The notes under the pieces were generated by a model. The model made no database searches. It was not told where the DNA came from and was given only the letters and a program-made list of their open reading frames with translations. The position numbers were made by a program, and so were the translations under genes. A stretch of DNA of 64,000 nt from Ottowia thiooxydans DSM 14619. Its GTDB lineage: Bacteria; Pseudomonadota; Gammaproteobacteria; Burkholderiales; Burkholderiaceae_C. Each line of letters begins with the position of its first letter. Within the stretch, counting starts at the first letter, position 1. The stretch lies in NCBI RefSeq assembly GCF_000422885.1, contig NZ_KE383942.1:375353-439352 (forward strand). Reading direction: 5' to 3'. Shown piece after piece: positions 40,671 through 49,295 of this stretch.

Positions 40671-41321
40671 ATGATGTTCGACATGGACCAGCTGGATTTG
40701 GCCCGCAGCTACAAGTTGCTTTCCTCATCCATCGTGCCCCGGCCGATTGCCTGGGTCGTTAGCCAAGATGCGAATGGCGTGGCAAATGCGGCGCCATATT
40801 CGCTGTTCAATTTTTTTGGCGGGCATCCCCCAGTGGTGTGCATTGGCATGGGGCGTCCTAACGGGCGCGATAAAGACAGCTTGTCCAATATTCGCACCAC
40901 GCAGGAGTTTGTCATCAATATGGTCACGGCATCTCTGGCCCAAGCAATGAACACGACCTCGGTGGCGTTCCCCTCAGGTGTCAACGAACTTGACAAGGCG
41001 GAACTGGAAACCGTGACATGTTCAAAAATTTCTGGACGCCGCATCAAGCTAAGCCCGCTTGCGCTGGAGTGCCGATTGCAGCAGATCATTGACGTCAAAC
41101 CCTCGTCGGTCATCGTGATGGCGACTGTGCAGGCAATACACATCGATGACGAGTATGTGAAGGACGCGCAGCGCTGCTACGTCGACAGCGCGCGTTTTGA
41201 CGTGATCGGTCGTATGGAGAGTCCCGGGTGGTACGCCAAAACAGTAGATCGTTTTGTCATGCCACAACCCACTCTGGAGGAGTGGGAGTCACTGCGGCAT
41301 GACCAGCCTGGGCTTGAATGA
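40671..41321 (+). CDS. Flavin reductase-like FMN-binding protein
   Basis: The 216-residue protein has a split-barrel FMN fold. SSSIVPRPIAWVVSQDANGV and ANAAPYSLFNFFGGHPPVVC are the flavin-binding blocks. Members supply reduced flavin to monooxygenases or act as hydrolase-like flavoproteins. No monooxygenase is in the operon, so its role is open. GGAG lies before the ATG. It is probably the last gene of the operon. Confidence 0.85.
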   Translation: MMFDMDQLDLARSYKLLSSSIVPRPIAWVVSQDANGVANAAPYSLFNFFGGHPPVVCIGMGRPNGRDKDSLSNIRTTQEFVINMVTASLAQAMNTTSVAFPSGVNELDKAELETVTCSKISGRRIKLSPLALECRLQQIIDVKPSSVIVMATVQAIHIDDEYVKDAQRCYVDSARFDVIGRMESPGWYAKTVDRFVMPQPTLEEWESLRHDQPGLE

Positions 41322-41406
41322 GCGAGCAAGGCTGATCCGAGTCATTCGTGCGCGGGGCGGTCCAAGCCTATGAGGCCGAATAAGAAAACGATAGAGCAAG
41401 CGCGCG

Positions 41407-41436
41407 TGCTTCGTCGGTAGGCTTAGCCCGAACGGA
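41407..41436. repeat. Degenerate REP-like repeat
   Basis: GCTTCGTCGGTAGGCTTAGC then CCGAACGG is a diverged form of the repeat at 18339-18353, followed by ATTTTTGTGG. It lies between the flavin reductase gene and convergent purT and may help to terminate. Confidence 0.5.
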
Positions 41437-41545
41437 TTTTTGTGGTTCCTAACCGATTGATGGCGCCAGGGCTTACCAGCAACACTTCTGCGCGCCGAGC
41501 TTCATCGCTACATTAAGCGCCGTAGTAAACACTTACGCGCCAGGC

Positions 41546-42775
41546 TCAAGCCTTGCGCGGCCTGACTTTGCTTGCTGCCAGTTTGGCGTTATCTCGTGCC
41601 GTGTCTATATCGGTCGCCCGCGCCAGAGCCACGCCCATGCGGCGTTTGGTAAAACTCTCTGGCTTGCCGAACAGGCGCAGGTCGGTGCCAGGCACACGCA
41701 GGGCCTCGTCTACACCGTCAAACACGATGCCCTGTGCATCCACTCCGCCGTAAATCACGGCGCTGGCACCGGGGTTACGCAGACTGGTGTCCACCGGCAA
41801 GCCCAGAATGGCGCGTGCATGCAACTCGAATTCGCTCTGATGCTGAGTGCACAGTGTGACCAGGCCCGTGTCATGCGGGCGGGGGCTTACTTCGCTGAAC
41901 CATACCTGGTCGCCCTTCACGAACAACTCCACACCAAAAAGCCCCTGGCCACCCAGGTTGTCAGTGACGGCCTGGGCGATGCGCCGTGACTCTGCCAGCG
42001 CGGCTGGTTGCATAGGATGGGGCTGCCAGCTTTCCACGTAATCGCCGGCAACTTGGACGTGACCAATGGGGTCGCAGAAATGGGTCTCTACCTGGCCGCT
42101 GGCACCAATGGCGCGCACGGTGAGTTGGGTGATTTCATAGTCGAAGTCGATGAAACCTTCGACGATCACTCGGCCATGGCTCACTCGGCCCCCGGCCATG
42201 GCATAGTCCCAGGCCTTCTGAATATCTTCCGGGCCATCGATCTTGCTTTGGCCCTTGCCTGAGCTGCTCATTACAGGTTTGACGATGCAGGGGTAGCCTA
42301 TGCCGGGCCGACCAGCGTTGCCATCGGCCGAACCCTCTATGGCGGACTTTAATTCGGCCAGCGAGTCGCAGAATTGATAAGGGCTGGTGGGTAAGCCCAG
42401 CGTCTCGGCGGCGAGTACCCGGATGCCTTCGCGGTCCATCGTCAAGCGCGCGGCGCGGGCCGTGGGAATCACGCGCACGGTGCCTGCGGCTTCCAGCTCT
42501 TCGAGCATGGGCGTGGCAATGGCTTCGATCTCGGGCACTACGAGATGGGGGCGCTCAGCTTCCACCAACGCCTTGAGCTGCAGTGGGTCGCTCATGACGA
42601 TGGTGCGGGCGTGATGCGCTACCTGCTGGCCAGGAGCATGTTCGTAGCGATCAACGGCGATGGTCTCCACGCCCAGGCGCTGCAGCGCGATCAGTACCTC
42701 TTTGCCCAGCTCTCCCGAGCCCAGCAGCATGACTTTGGTGGCATGGGGCGAGAGTGGAGTTCCGAGAGTGGTCAT
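41546..42775 (-). CDS. purT: Formate-dependent GAR transformylase
   Basis: This 409-residue ATP-grasp enzyme catalyses formate- and ATP-dependent formylation of glycinamide ribonucleotide in purine synthesis. It shows [48 protein letters not shown] (ATP-grasp) and [13 protein letters not shown]. The frame is open further upstream, but the start [16 protein letters not shown] at 42775 matches the family. A deleted relic of the same gene lies at 30841-30899. Confidence 0.93.
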   Translation of the reverse strand: MTTLGTPLSPHATKVMLLGSGELGKEVLIALQRLGVETIAVDRYEHAPGQQVAHHARTIVMSDPLQLKALVEAERPHLVVPEIEAIATPMLEELEAAGTVRVIPTARAARLTMDREGIRVLAAETLGLPTSPYQFCDSLAELKSAIEGSADGNAGRPGIGYPCIVKPVMSSSGKGQSKIDGPEDIQKAWDYAMAGGRVSHGRVIVEGFIDFDYEITQLTVRAIGASGQVETHFCDPIGHVQVAGDYVESWQPHPMQPAALAESRRIAQAVTDNLGGQGLFGVELFVKGDQVWFSEVSPRPHDTGLVTLCTQHQSEFELHARAILGLPVDTSLRNPGASAVIYGGVDAQGIVFDGVDEALRVPGTDLRLFGKPESFTKRRMGVALARATDIDTARDNAKLAASKVRPRKA

Positions 42776-43201
42776 GGGTGTTTCAAGAGAGTTTTCAGCA
42801 ATGAGGCAGATTGTGACTGAAGCTGAAGGCGCTCTAGCCAACAACGTGCGCACGCCTCCCGGGCATTCCAGCTCTTTGCTTGGCGCTAAGCGGCTCTGGT
42901 TTGCTGTCTGGCATGCCGACGCAAGCTGGCACGATCAGCTTACTTGCCCTCAAACAGGCGTTGAAGTTCGCGGAGCGCGTTTTTAACCATCGCGCGTATG
43001 GCAAGCCATGGATGCATGCCACTTTTTTCTACCCATACGCCAACTTTGATTGAAATCAGCGGCGATGTATTTCGAAAAGTTACTAAACCAAATGTTTAAA
43101 AATATAAGTAGGTGTTTGTACCTAGTTAGTGAGACATAGTTGACAAATCTAGCGTAAATTGAGCGGAAATCGGACTTGCCACCCCCAAAGCAGAGGAGAG
43201 G
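42776..43201. other. Intergenic stretch before the exported-protein cluster
   Basis: There is no convincing gene. The right half is AT-rich and contains TAGGT-N6-ACCTA (43110-43125) and a TTGACA at 43139, a possible -35 for the following gene, though no -10 stands at ideal spacing. Confidence 0.35.
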
Positions 43202-43984
43202 ATGATGAGATTTTTCTCGAAACTCAGTAATGCTTATGTATTGGCTATCGTGCTTTTCAATGGAAACGCATGGGCTCAATTCAATGTGGGGGCAGGCTCG
43301 AGCATTGATTTCGGAGATGCAGTTGTTGATATGGGTTGCTCAGATCTTGTGATCAGTGGAACTGCCAACACCACAGCGTCTCAGTTAACCGGAATCGACG
43401 ACGTGAGCATCAGCGCCGGGGGCGCTATCAATGGCGGTTCTGGCCTGCTATCAGTCTCAGGGGACTTTGCCAATGGAGGAAGTTTCAGCGGAGGCTCCGG
43501 GAGCGTGATGATCGTTGATGGCTGCGGGAAAGCTCAATCAAGGATTTCAGGGGAAAGCTCCTTCAATAACCTCTCCATTACCACCGGAACGGGCAAAGAG
43601 GCTATCTTCGAAGCGGGCAAAACCACCAACGTGGCCGGCACTCTCACGCTCAAAGGCGTGCCTGCAAATTTACTAAAAATTCGCAGTTCAACTCCACTTA
43701 CTCCGGCCCTTCTCGCCGCAACCTCTGCTCAGAGTATTCGGTACGTAGATGTGGCGGACAACAGAGCGGTGGGCGCGGTTATAGCTTTGGGGTTGCCGCA
43801 TAACTTTGACTCTATTGCTTCAGGCAAAGTCTATCGCTGGTTCCGGTTTGATGAAGACGGCAACCTGATCAATGTGCCCGTGCCCACTCTCTCTCAGTGG
43901 GCCATCTTGGCGCTCAGCACCCTCGTCATGCTCCTGTTCCTTGGCAGGCGGCCAACTCGCAAAACTGCAGCGGGAGGACAGTAA
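43202..43984 (+). CDS. Exported protein with IPTL-CTERM-like sorting tail
   Basis: The product is 260 residues. A signal peptide (ends NAWAQ) precedes a Gly/Ser-rich beta-type region (DFGDAVVDMGCSDLVISGTA, then GGAINGGSGLLSVSGDFANG). The C-terminus is the tripartite sorting signal: VPTLSQWAI, a hydrophobic helix (LALSTLVMLLFL) and basic GRRPTRK, matching IPTL-CTERM. Such tails direct proteins to a dedicated processing enzyme and the cell surface. GAGGAGAGG precedes the ATGs. It is first of three exported-protein genes in a row. Confidence 0.8.
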   Translation: MMRFFSKLSNAYVLAIVLFNGNAWAQFNVGAGSSIDFGDAVVDMGCSDLVISGTANTTASQLTGIDDVSISAGGAINGGSGLLSVSGDFANGGSFSGGSGSVMIVDGCGKAQSRISGESSFNNLSITTGTGKEAIFEAGKTTNVAGTLTLKGVPANLLKIRSSTPLTPALLAATSAQSIRYVDVADNRAVGAVIALGLPHNFDSIASGKVYRWFRFDEDGNLINVPVPTLSQWAILALSTLVMLLFLGRRPTRKTAAGGQ

Positions 43985-44027
43985 AAACGGATTGGTTGGT
44001 TCGTGAATACAGATTGGAGATTCCAAT

Positions 44028-44348
44028 ATGAATGAACTTAGAAAAAGACACGGAGTTCTCTTGGCAGGGTTCCTCCTGGCCATACCCATCGGAGTTTCTG
44101 CTCAAGAACAATCTCGCCGGCTGGCATCTGAAGTTGGTATGCCCACGATTGCTGATAGAAGTTCTTCGCTCAATCGAGTCAAGGCTGCAGAAGCTGTGCC
44201 TAATGAACGCCCAATTCTCGCTTCAGAGCTGAACTTACCTACAACTCAAAGCAGGGCACAAGCACCTAAATCGGCTCTGCGTGACGCTGGCGTATCTGCC
44301 GAAAGAATGCCGCTTGCCTCCGAAATAGGCTTGCCTCGAAGAAACTGA
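44028..44348 (+). CDS. Small exported protein with LASE-x-x-x-P repeats
   Basis: The product is 106 residues. The signal peptide ends GVSAQE. The mature part has three spaced copies of an octapeptide: LASEVGMP (about 32), LASELNLP (about 64) and LASEIGLP (about 96), separated by charged linkers of about 24 residues. The regular spacing suggests a repeated binding or cleavage site. The family is not recognised. It lies 43 bases after the IPTL protein gene. Confidence 0.7.
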   Translation: MNELRKRHGVLLAGFLLAIPIGVSAQEQSRRLASEVGMPTIADRSSSLNRVKAAEAVPNERPILASELNLPTTQSRAQAPKSALRDAGVSAERMPLASEIGLPRRN

Positions 44349-44411
44349 ATTCAAGAGTATGACCCGAAGTAACGTTCCTAAATGATTTTCCCCGTCCAGG
44401 AGGTTTCAATC

Positions 44412-45761
44412 ATGTCTGTTCCAAGCACCCCAAGTAGGCAGCGTATAAATTTACTCCCCATTTTGCTGGCGCCGCTATTCGCGATGTCGGCCGCGCAAGC
44501 GGCGGATGTGGTGGTTCAGCCTTCGGCAGGCAGCGCACTGGTGGTGAAAGACAATACTGGCGCCATCGAACGGCTGCGAGTGAGCGAGACCGGCTTGATC
44601 TTGGTTCCTGGGTGGCCGGCTTTGCCACAACAAATCTCTCAAATGTGTATTAACAGCGGGACCGGTTCGCTCGGTCCCTGCGCAGCGACAGTTGGCTTCA
44701 ATCTGCCTTATGCTGCGACCGTTAACAGCCCGTCCACACTCTTCGACATTACGCAGACAGGCGCTGGCGGGACTTTAAGCGCAGCAATAAGTAATGCTGG
44801 CAGCAGTGCCACAGCCATGACGGTCACTACGGCCGGGCTGGGCAATGGTATGGATGTCCAACTGCCAACCGGCAGTGGGGGCAGAGGAATCAACGTAACT
44901 AGCGGCGTAGGTCCAGGAGTTTTTGTTACATCCGCAGGCGGCAATTCAATTTGGGGTATCGTTAACTCTATTTCTGCAGCAGCTGTGATCGGAGATGGCG
45001 GTTCCGGTGAAGTCATTGTGGCCCGTCATACAGGAGTGGTGTGCAGTGCCAATATAGGTCGTTGCGCTGGTATTGGCGCCGTCGTAGGAAGACACGACGG
45101 AGAGCGAGGAATTGCAGTGCGCGGATTCGTCACTGACCCTAATGGCGGTACAGGTGTTTTGGGTCAGGCTGGTATTTCAGGCGGGAGTGGTGTGGCCGGC
45201 CGTTTTGAAAATGTCAATGGCGCCAGCCCCACAACCACACTGGAGGTGGAAAGCAACGGCAACGGCGATCTGATGACACTTGCTAAATCCGGAGCCAACG
45301 TAGCACGCATCGACAGTACTGGTAAAGGGTTTTTCAATGGAGGCACGCAAACGGGCGGTGCTGACGTCGCAGAATTGATTGATTTTCGAGGGCGTATTCC
45401 GCGTCCGGGAGATGTTGTCGAAATCGACCCTGAAAATAGCTTGCACTATCGTCTGTCCACTGGTTCCGAGAGTGCATTGGTTGCCGGAGTGATCACCACC
45501 AAACCAGGTCTCCTCATGAACGCCACGGTGGAAGACGCTACAGGTTTGCCTGCACTTGCTCTTGTTGGCCGCGTCCCGGTCAAAGTGACGCTTGAAGGTG
45601 GAGACATCAAACCAGGTGATCTGCTTGTATCAGCCAGTCTTCCTGGGCACGCCAAAAAAGCCCCAATTCAAATTAGACCAGGGACTGTCATTGGCAAAGC
45701 GCTCCAGTCTTACTCCAGTGGTACCACGGGCAGCGTTGAAATGTTGGTGATGACACGTTAA
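44412..45761 (+). CDS. Exported beta-rich surface/fibre-like protein
   Basis: The product is about 449 residues with the start at 44412 (CAGGAGG eight bases upstream). The signal peptide ends AAQAAD. The centre is Gly/Thr/Ala-rich, repetitive and beta-helix-like. The C-terminal 130 residues (GADVAELIDFRGRIPRPGDV, LVAGVITTKPG, LALVGRVPVKV, IKPGDLLVSASLPGHAKK, GTVIGKAL) form a domain found at the ends of bacterial fibre-like and collagen-like surface proteins. With the two preceding genes it forms an export cluster, probably for a surface structure (inference). Confidence 0.72.
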   Translation: MSVPSTPSRQRINLLPILLAPLFAMSAAQAADVVVQPSAGSALVVKDNTGAIERLRVSETGLILVPGWPALPQQISQMCINSGTGSLGPCAATVGFNLPYAATVNSPSTLFDITQTGAGGTLSAAISNAGSSATAMTVTTAGLGNGMDVQLPTGSGGRGINVTSGVGPGVFVTSAGGNSIWGIVNSISAAAVIGDGGSGEVIVARHTGVVCSANIGRCAGIGAVVGRHDGERGIAVRGFVTDPNGGTGVLGQAGISGGSGVAGRFENVNGASPTTTLEVESNGNGDLMTLAKSGANVARIDSTGKGFFNGGTQTGGADVAELIDFRGRIPRPGDVVEIDPENSLHYRLSTGSESALVAGVITTKPGLLMNATVEDATGLPALALVGRVPVKVTLEGGDIKPGDLLVSASLPGHAKKAPIQIRPGTVIGKALQSYSSGTTGSVEMLVMTR

Positions 45762-45849
45762 CTGTTGACCGGAAGGCCCGCTCCATTTAGTGGGTGAGGT
45801 CGGCTCAAGCAATTGTGCGCGCAGTCTTTTTTGCGCGTGCTTTCTCGCT

Positions 45850-46743
45850 TTACCCCTTGTGCCTGACCGCATCCACAAATGCAGAAAATGCAGGCGATGA
45901 CTGGCGCCTGTTGGGATAGTAAAGATGAAAGCCCTGAAATACGGGGCACCACGGTTTCAAGACACGCTGGAGTTGGCCATTGGCTATGTAGGGTGCTGCC
46001 AACTGCTCAGGCACGTACCCCAGTCCCAGCCCGTCCAAGCTGCAGTTCAGCACGTGCATGATGCTGTTGAAGACCAATTGACCTTCTCCTTTGACGGTGA
46101 AAATCTTGCCATGTTTCTCAAACTCCCACGCATAAATTGAGCCTGATGGCCTGTGCCTGATGTTCACGCAGGTATGTTGGGGCAGGTCATAGGGGGTTTT
46201 GGGCGGGGGGTGTTTTTTGAAATACGCAGGCGACCCGACGACAGCAAGGCTCCAATCAGGACCGATGCGCACGGCAATCATGTCCTTGCTGACAGCTTCG
46301 CCCATTCGAACACCCGCATCGAATCGCTCTTCGACCACATTGGTGAATCCGTAATCCACGTACATCTCTAGCGTGATGTCAGGGTACGTTTCCAAGAAGT
46401 TGGCGAGCAAGGGCCTTAGGCACAGCTCAATGATGTCGTCGGTGCAGGTGATGCGGATGGTACCGGCGGGCTTGTCGCGCAGTTCGCCTAGAGCCTCGAC
46501 TTCCGCCGCAATCTGTTCAAACAGCGGGGCGATGGACCGCATCAGACGATCACCGGCCTCTGTGGTGGAAACGTTCCGGGTCGTGCGGGCGAGCAAACGA
46601 ATGCCTAGTCGCTCCTCCAGCGTCTTCATTGAATGGCTGAGCGCAGAGGGCGTCACCCCCAATTTGGCCGCGGCCTTCGTAAAGCTCTGATCGCGTGCAA
46701 CGGCCAGGAAAGCTTGGAGGTCGTCGGTCTTGGCAGATTTCAT
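45850..46743 (-). CDS. LysR-family regulator
   Basis: The 297-residue LysR regulator has HTH DDLQAFLAVARDQSFTKAAA followed by KLGVTPSALSHSMKTLEERL and a CrgA-like effector domain (MYVDYGFTNVVEERFDAGVR). It is divergent from the hydrolase gene at 46863, with 119 bases between starts, and probably controls the hydrolase-MFS pair. Confidence 0.9.
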   Translation of the reverse strand: MKSAKTDDLQAFLAVARDQSFTKAAAKLGVTPSALSHSMKTLEERLGIRLLARTTRNVSTTEAGDRLMRSIAPLFEQIAAEVEALGELRDKPAGTIRITCTDDIIELCLRPLLANFLETYPDITLEMYVDYGFTNVVEERFDAGVRMGEAVSKDMIAVRIGPDWSLAVVGSPAYFKKHPPPKTPYDLPQHTCVNIRHRPSGSIYAWEFEKHGKIFTVKGEGQLVFNSIMHVLNCSLDGLGLGYVPEQLAAPYIANGQLQRVLKPWCPVFQGFHLYYPNRRQSSPAFSAFVDAVRHKG

Positions 46744-46862
46744 TGATGAATAAATTTCACAACTGCATAAAAATTACACCATCTTATCGAAGCCGCCGGT
46801 TAGTAAGACGATACACAGCACAGGCAGGCCGCCTTTCGGCCTGCACAGCACCGGAGCATCGA

Positions 46863-47972
46863 ATGAACAATCCAACCAAACCCATTGCACGTCACGCCTT
46901 TGCAAACCAACGCCGGAATTTCCTTAAAACCACCGGTGCAGGGGTCGTTGCCTTCAGCGGATTGACCGGCGTGAGAGCCGCCTCTGCACAGGCCACCGTA
47001 CCGGCGCCTCACGAGCGCGCTGATAATTTCTACAAGAGCGCTCGTGTGGTCATTGAGAAAGTTCGCTTTAAGAACCAGTACAACATGCAGGTGGTGGGCA
47101 ACTTGGTATGGCCAAAAGACCTGAAGGCCGTGGCGAAGTTGCCCGCCATCATCGTGGGCCATCCAATGGGCGCGGTGAAAGAACAGAGCTCTATGCTGTA
47201 CGCGCAGAAACTGGCCGAGCAGGGCTTCGTTACCCTGGCTATAGATCTGCCGTACTGGGGCGAGAGCGAAGGCTTGCCGCGCAATTTAGTAGCCCCAGAA
47301 ACCTACGTCGAAGCGTTCAGCGCTGCGGTGGATTACCTCGGCATCCGCAACAACATCGATCGCCACCGCATCGGTGTACTGGGCATCTGTGGAAGTGGAG
47401 GGTTTGCCATCGCAGCAGCCAAGCTGGACACGCGTCTGAAGGCTATTGCGACAGTCAGCATGTATGACATGGGCGCGGTCACGCGCAGTGGCTTGAAGCA
47501 TTCGCAGTCGCTGGAGCAGCGCAAAGCCTTGCTGGAAAAAGCCGTGGATCAACGCAACAGTGAGTTCGCCAATAGCAATGGCATTTTCCTGAACTATCTC
47601 CCGGCCCAGCTGGGGCCGGATGTCGACCCCATCACGCGGGAATTCTGGGAGTTTTACCGCACGCCTCGCGGCATTCATATTCCCGAAGGCCGCACTCTGG
47701 AGCTGACGCAAAACCGTATGCTGACCAGCGAAGTCCGGTTCATGAATTTCTACCCCTTCAATGACATCGAAACGATTGCACCTCGGCCACTCATGTTCAT
47801 CACTGGCGATCAGGCGCACTCCAGGGAATTCAGCGAAGACGCGTACCGGTTGGCCGCCGGGCAGAAAGAATTAGTATGGGTTCCGGGAGCAGGCCACGTC
47901 GATCTCTACGACCGCGCAAACCTCATCCCCTGGAGCCGTTTGAACTCCTTCTTCTCTACGCACCTGGCTTGA
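46863..47972 (+). CDS. Tat-exported alpha/beta hydrolase (dienelactone-type)
   Basis: The product is 369 residues from the ATG at 46863, with GGAG upstream. A twin-arginine signal (NQRRNFLKTTGAG) ends about AASAQ. The alpha/beta-hydrolase core has a nucleophile elbow LGICGSGGFA (about 175) in which Cys sits at the usual nucleophile place, as in dienelactone hydrolases; Asp in FITGDQAHS and His in GAGHVDLYDR complete a triad. Export by Tat suggests a cofactor or early folding. The MFS gene follows after a 7-base gap. Confidence 0.85.
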   Translation: MNNPTKPIARHAFANQRRNFLKTTGAGVVAFSGLTGVRAASAQATVPAPHERADNFYKSARVVIEKVRFKNQYNMQVVGNLVWPKDLKAVAKLPAIIVGHPMGAVKEQSSMLYAQKLAEQGFVTLAIDLPYWGESEGLPRNLVAPETYVEAFSAAVDYLGIRNNIDRHRIGVLGICGSGGFAIAAAKLDTRLKAIATVSMYDMGAVTRSGLKHSQSLEQRKALLEKAVDQRNSEFANSNGIFLNYLPAQLGPDVDPITREFWEFYRTPRGIHIPEGRTLELTQNRMLTSEVRFMNFYPFNDIETIAPRPLMFITGDQAHSREFSEDAYRLAAGQKELVWVPGAGHVDLYDRANLIPWSRLNSFFSTHLA

Positions 47973-47979
47973 AGTGGTG

Positions 47980-49212
47980 ATGAATTCTGAAGTCCTGGAG
48001 AGGTCGCAGGGCAGCGTCATTCGCGATGCGGATGTGCGGAAAGGGGGAAGCCCCTTCGCCTGGAGCGGTGTGTTCGCCATGACGCTCTGTGTCTTTGCGT
48101 TGATAGCATCAGAGTTCCTGCCGGTTAGTCTGCTGACACCCATGGCCCGTGACTTGCGCGTGTCAGAGGGGCTGATCGGGTATGGCATGGCCATTTCCGG
48201 CGCGTTCGCGGTTGTGGCCAGTCTTTGCATCGCGCCGTTTTCCGGTTCGATGAATCGCAAAGTCCTGCTCTTGGCACTGACCGCGCTGATGGGTGTTTCG
48301 GGTGCAGTGGTCGCTCTCGCGCAAAACTACGAGACCTACATGATCGGTCGGGCACTGATTGGCGTGGTCGTAGGCGGGTTCTGGTCCATGTCGGCAGCGG
48401 TGGCCATGCGCCTGGTGCCTCCTGAAGATGTCGCGAAGGCTATGGCTATATTCAATAGCGGTAATGCACTGGCGACAGTCATCGCTGCGCCGTTGGGGAG
48501 CTACCTCGGGGGGGTCATTGGCTGGCGCGGTGCTTTCTTCTGCCTGGTGCCGGTGGCGGCGGTTGCGCTCGTTTGGCAGTGGGTGACCCTTCCGGCTATG
48601 CAGCCGGAGAAGGGCGCTCCGAGTTTCCGAATCTTCTTCAGTTTATTCAAACGCAGCGCAGTTAGTTTCGGGATGTTGGCCGTGGGCGTGTTTTTCATGG
48701 GGCAGTTTGTGTTGTTCACCTACGTGCGCCCCTACCTTGAAACCGTCACACAGGTTGACCTACCGACGTTGTCGACGATTTTGTTGGTCATGGGCATCGC
48801 TGGCTTCATCGGCACATCGCTCATCGGTTTGTTCTTGAAGTCGAGTGTGCGTCTCGTTCTGAGCGTCATTCCGCTGTCCATGGCTTCTATCGCCATCGCA
48901 CTGGTGTTGACTGGAAGCTCTGTGGTTGCGGCATTCCTGCTGCTTGGCCTATGGGGATTGGTCGCAACAGCGGCCCCAGTGGGTTGGTGGCTTTGGCTGG
49001 CCAGAACACTGCCTGCCGACGCCGAGGCCGGTGGCGGTCTGATGGTGGCGACGATTCAACTTTCGATCGCCCTCGGTTCGACGCTGGGTGGTCTTCTATT
49101 TGACGGCAGCGGGTATCGGGTTACTTTCTTCACGAGCGCGGCTTTGCTCGTGATCGCCGCAGGTTTGGCGTTGGCAGCGACGCGCGGCAACCCGGCAGAG
49201 CCGGCGCTCTGA
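47980..49212 (+). CDS. MFS efflux transporter
   Basis: The product is about 410 residues with twelve hydrophobic segments and belongs to the drug/sugar efflux MFS group (AraJ/NepI-like). The family loop between helices 2 and 3 is PFSGSMNRKVLLL, and the helix 4-5 region reads RALIGVVVGGFWSMSAAVAM. GTG codons at 47974 and 47977 are alternative starts; the ATG at 47980 is preferred. It is translationally close to the Tat hydrolase and probably exports the hydrolase substrate or product. Confidence 0.88.
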   Translation: MNSEVLERSQGSVIRDADVRKGGSPFAWSGVFAMTLCVFALIASEFLPVSLLTPMARDLRVSEGLIGYGMAISGAFAVVASLCIAPFSGSMNRKVLLLALTALMGVSGAVVALAQNYETYMIGRALIGVVVGGFWSMSAAVAMRLVPPEDVAKAMAIFNSGNALATVIAAPLGSYLGGVIGWRGAFFCLVPVAAVALVWQWVTLPAMQPEKGAPSFRIFFSLFKRSAVSFGMLAVGVFFMGQFVLFTYVRPYLETVTQVDLPTLSTILLVMGIAGFIGTSLIGLFLKSSVRLVLSVIPLSMASIAIALVLTGSSVVAAFLLLGLWGLVATAAPVGWWLWLARTLPADAEAGGGLMVATIQLSIALGSTLGGLLFDGSGYRVTFFTSAALLVIAAGLALAATRGNPAEPAL

Positions 49213-49246
49213 TTCCTGCTGCAGGATAGGTAGACCATTTCGGAGT

Positions 49247-49277
49247 GTGGGCGGTAAAGGGTTAGTTTTCCGCCCAC
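49247..49277. terminator. Hairpin between convergent MFS and protease genes
   Basis: GTGGGCGG and CCGCCCAC form an 8-bp stem with a 15-base loop. There is no T-run after it. Its central position suggests two-way termination. Confidence 0.45.
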
Positions 49278-49295
49278 CGTATTCAAGTCACTCAC

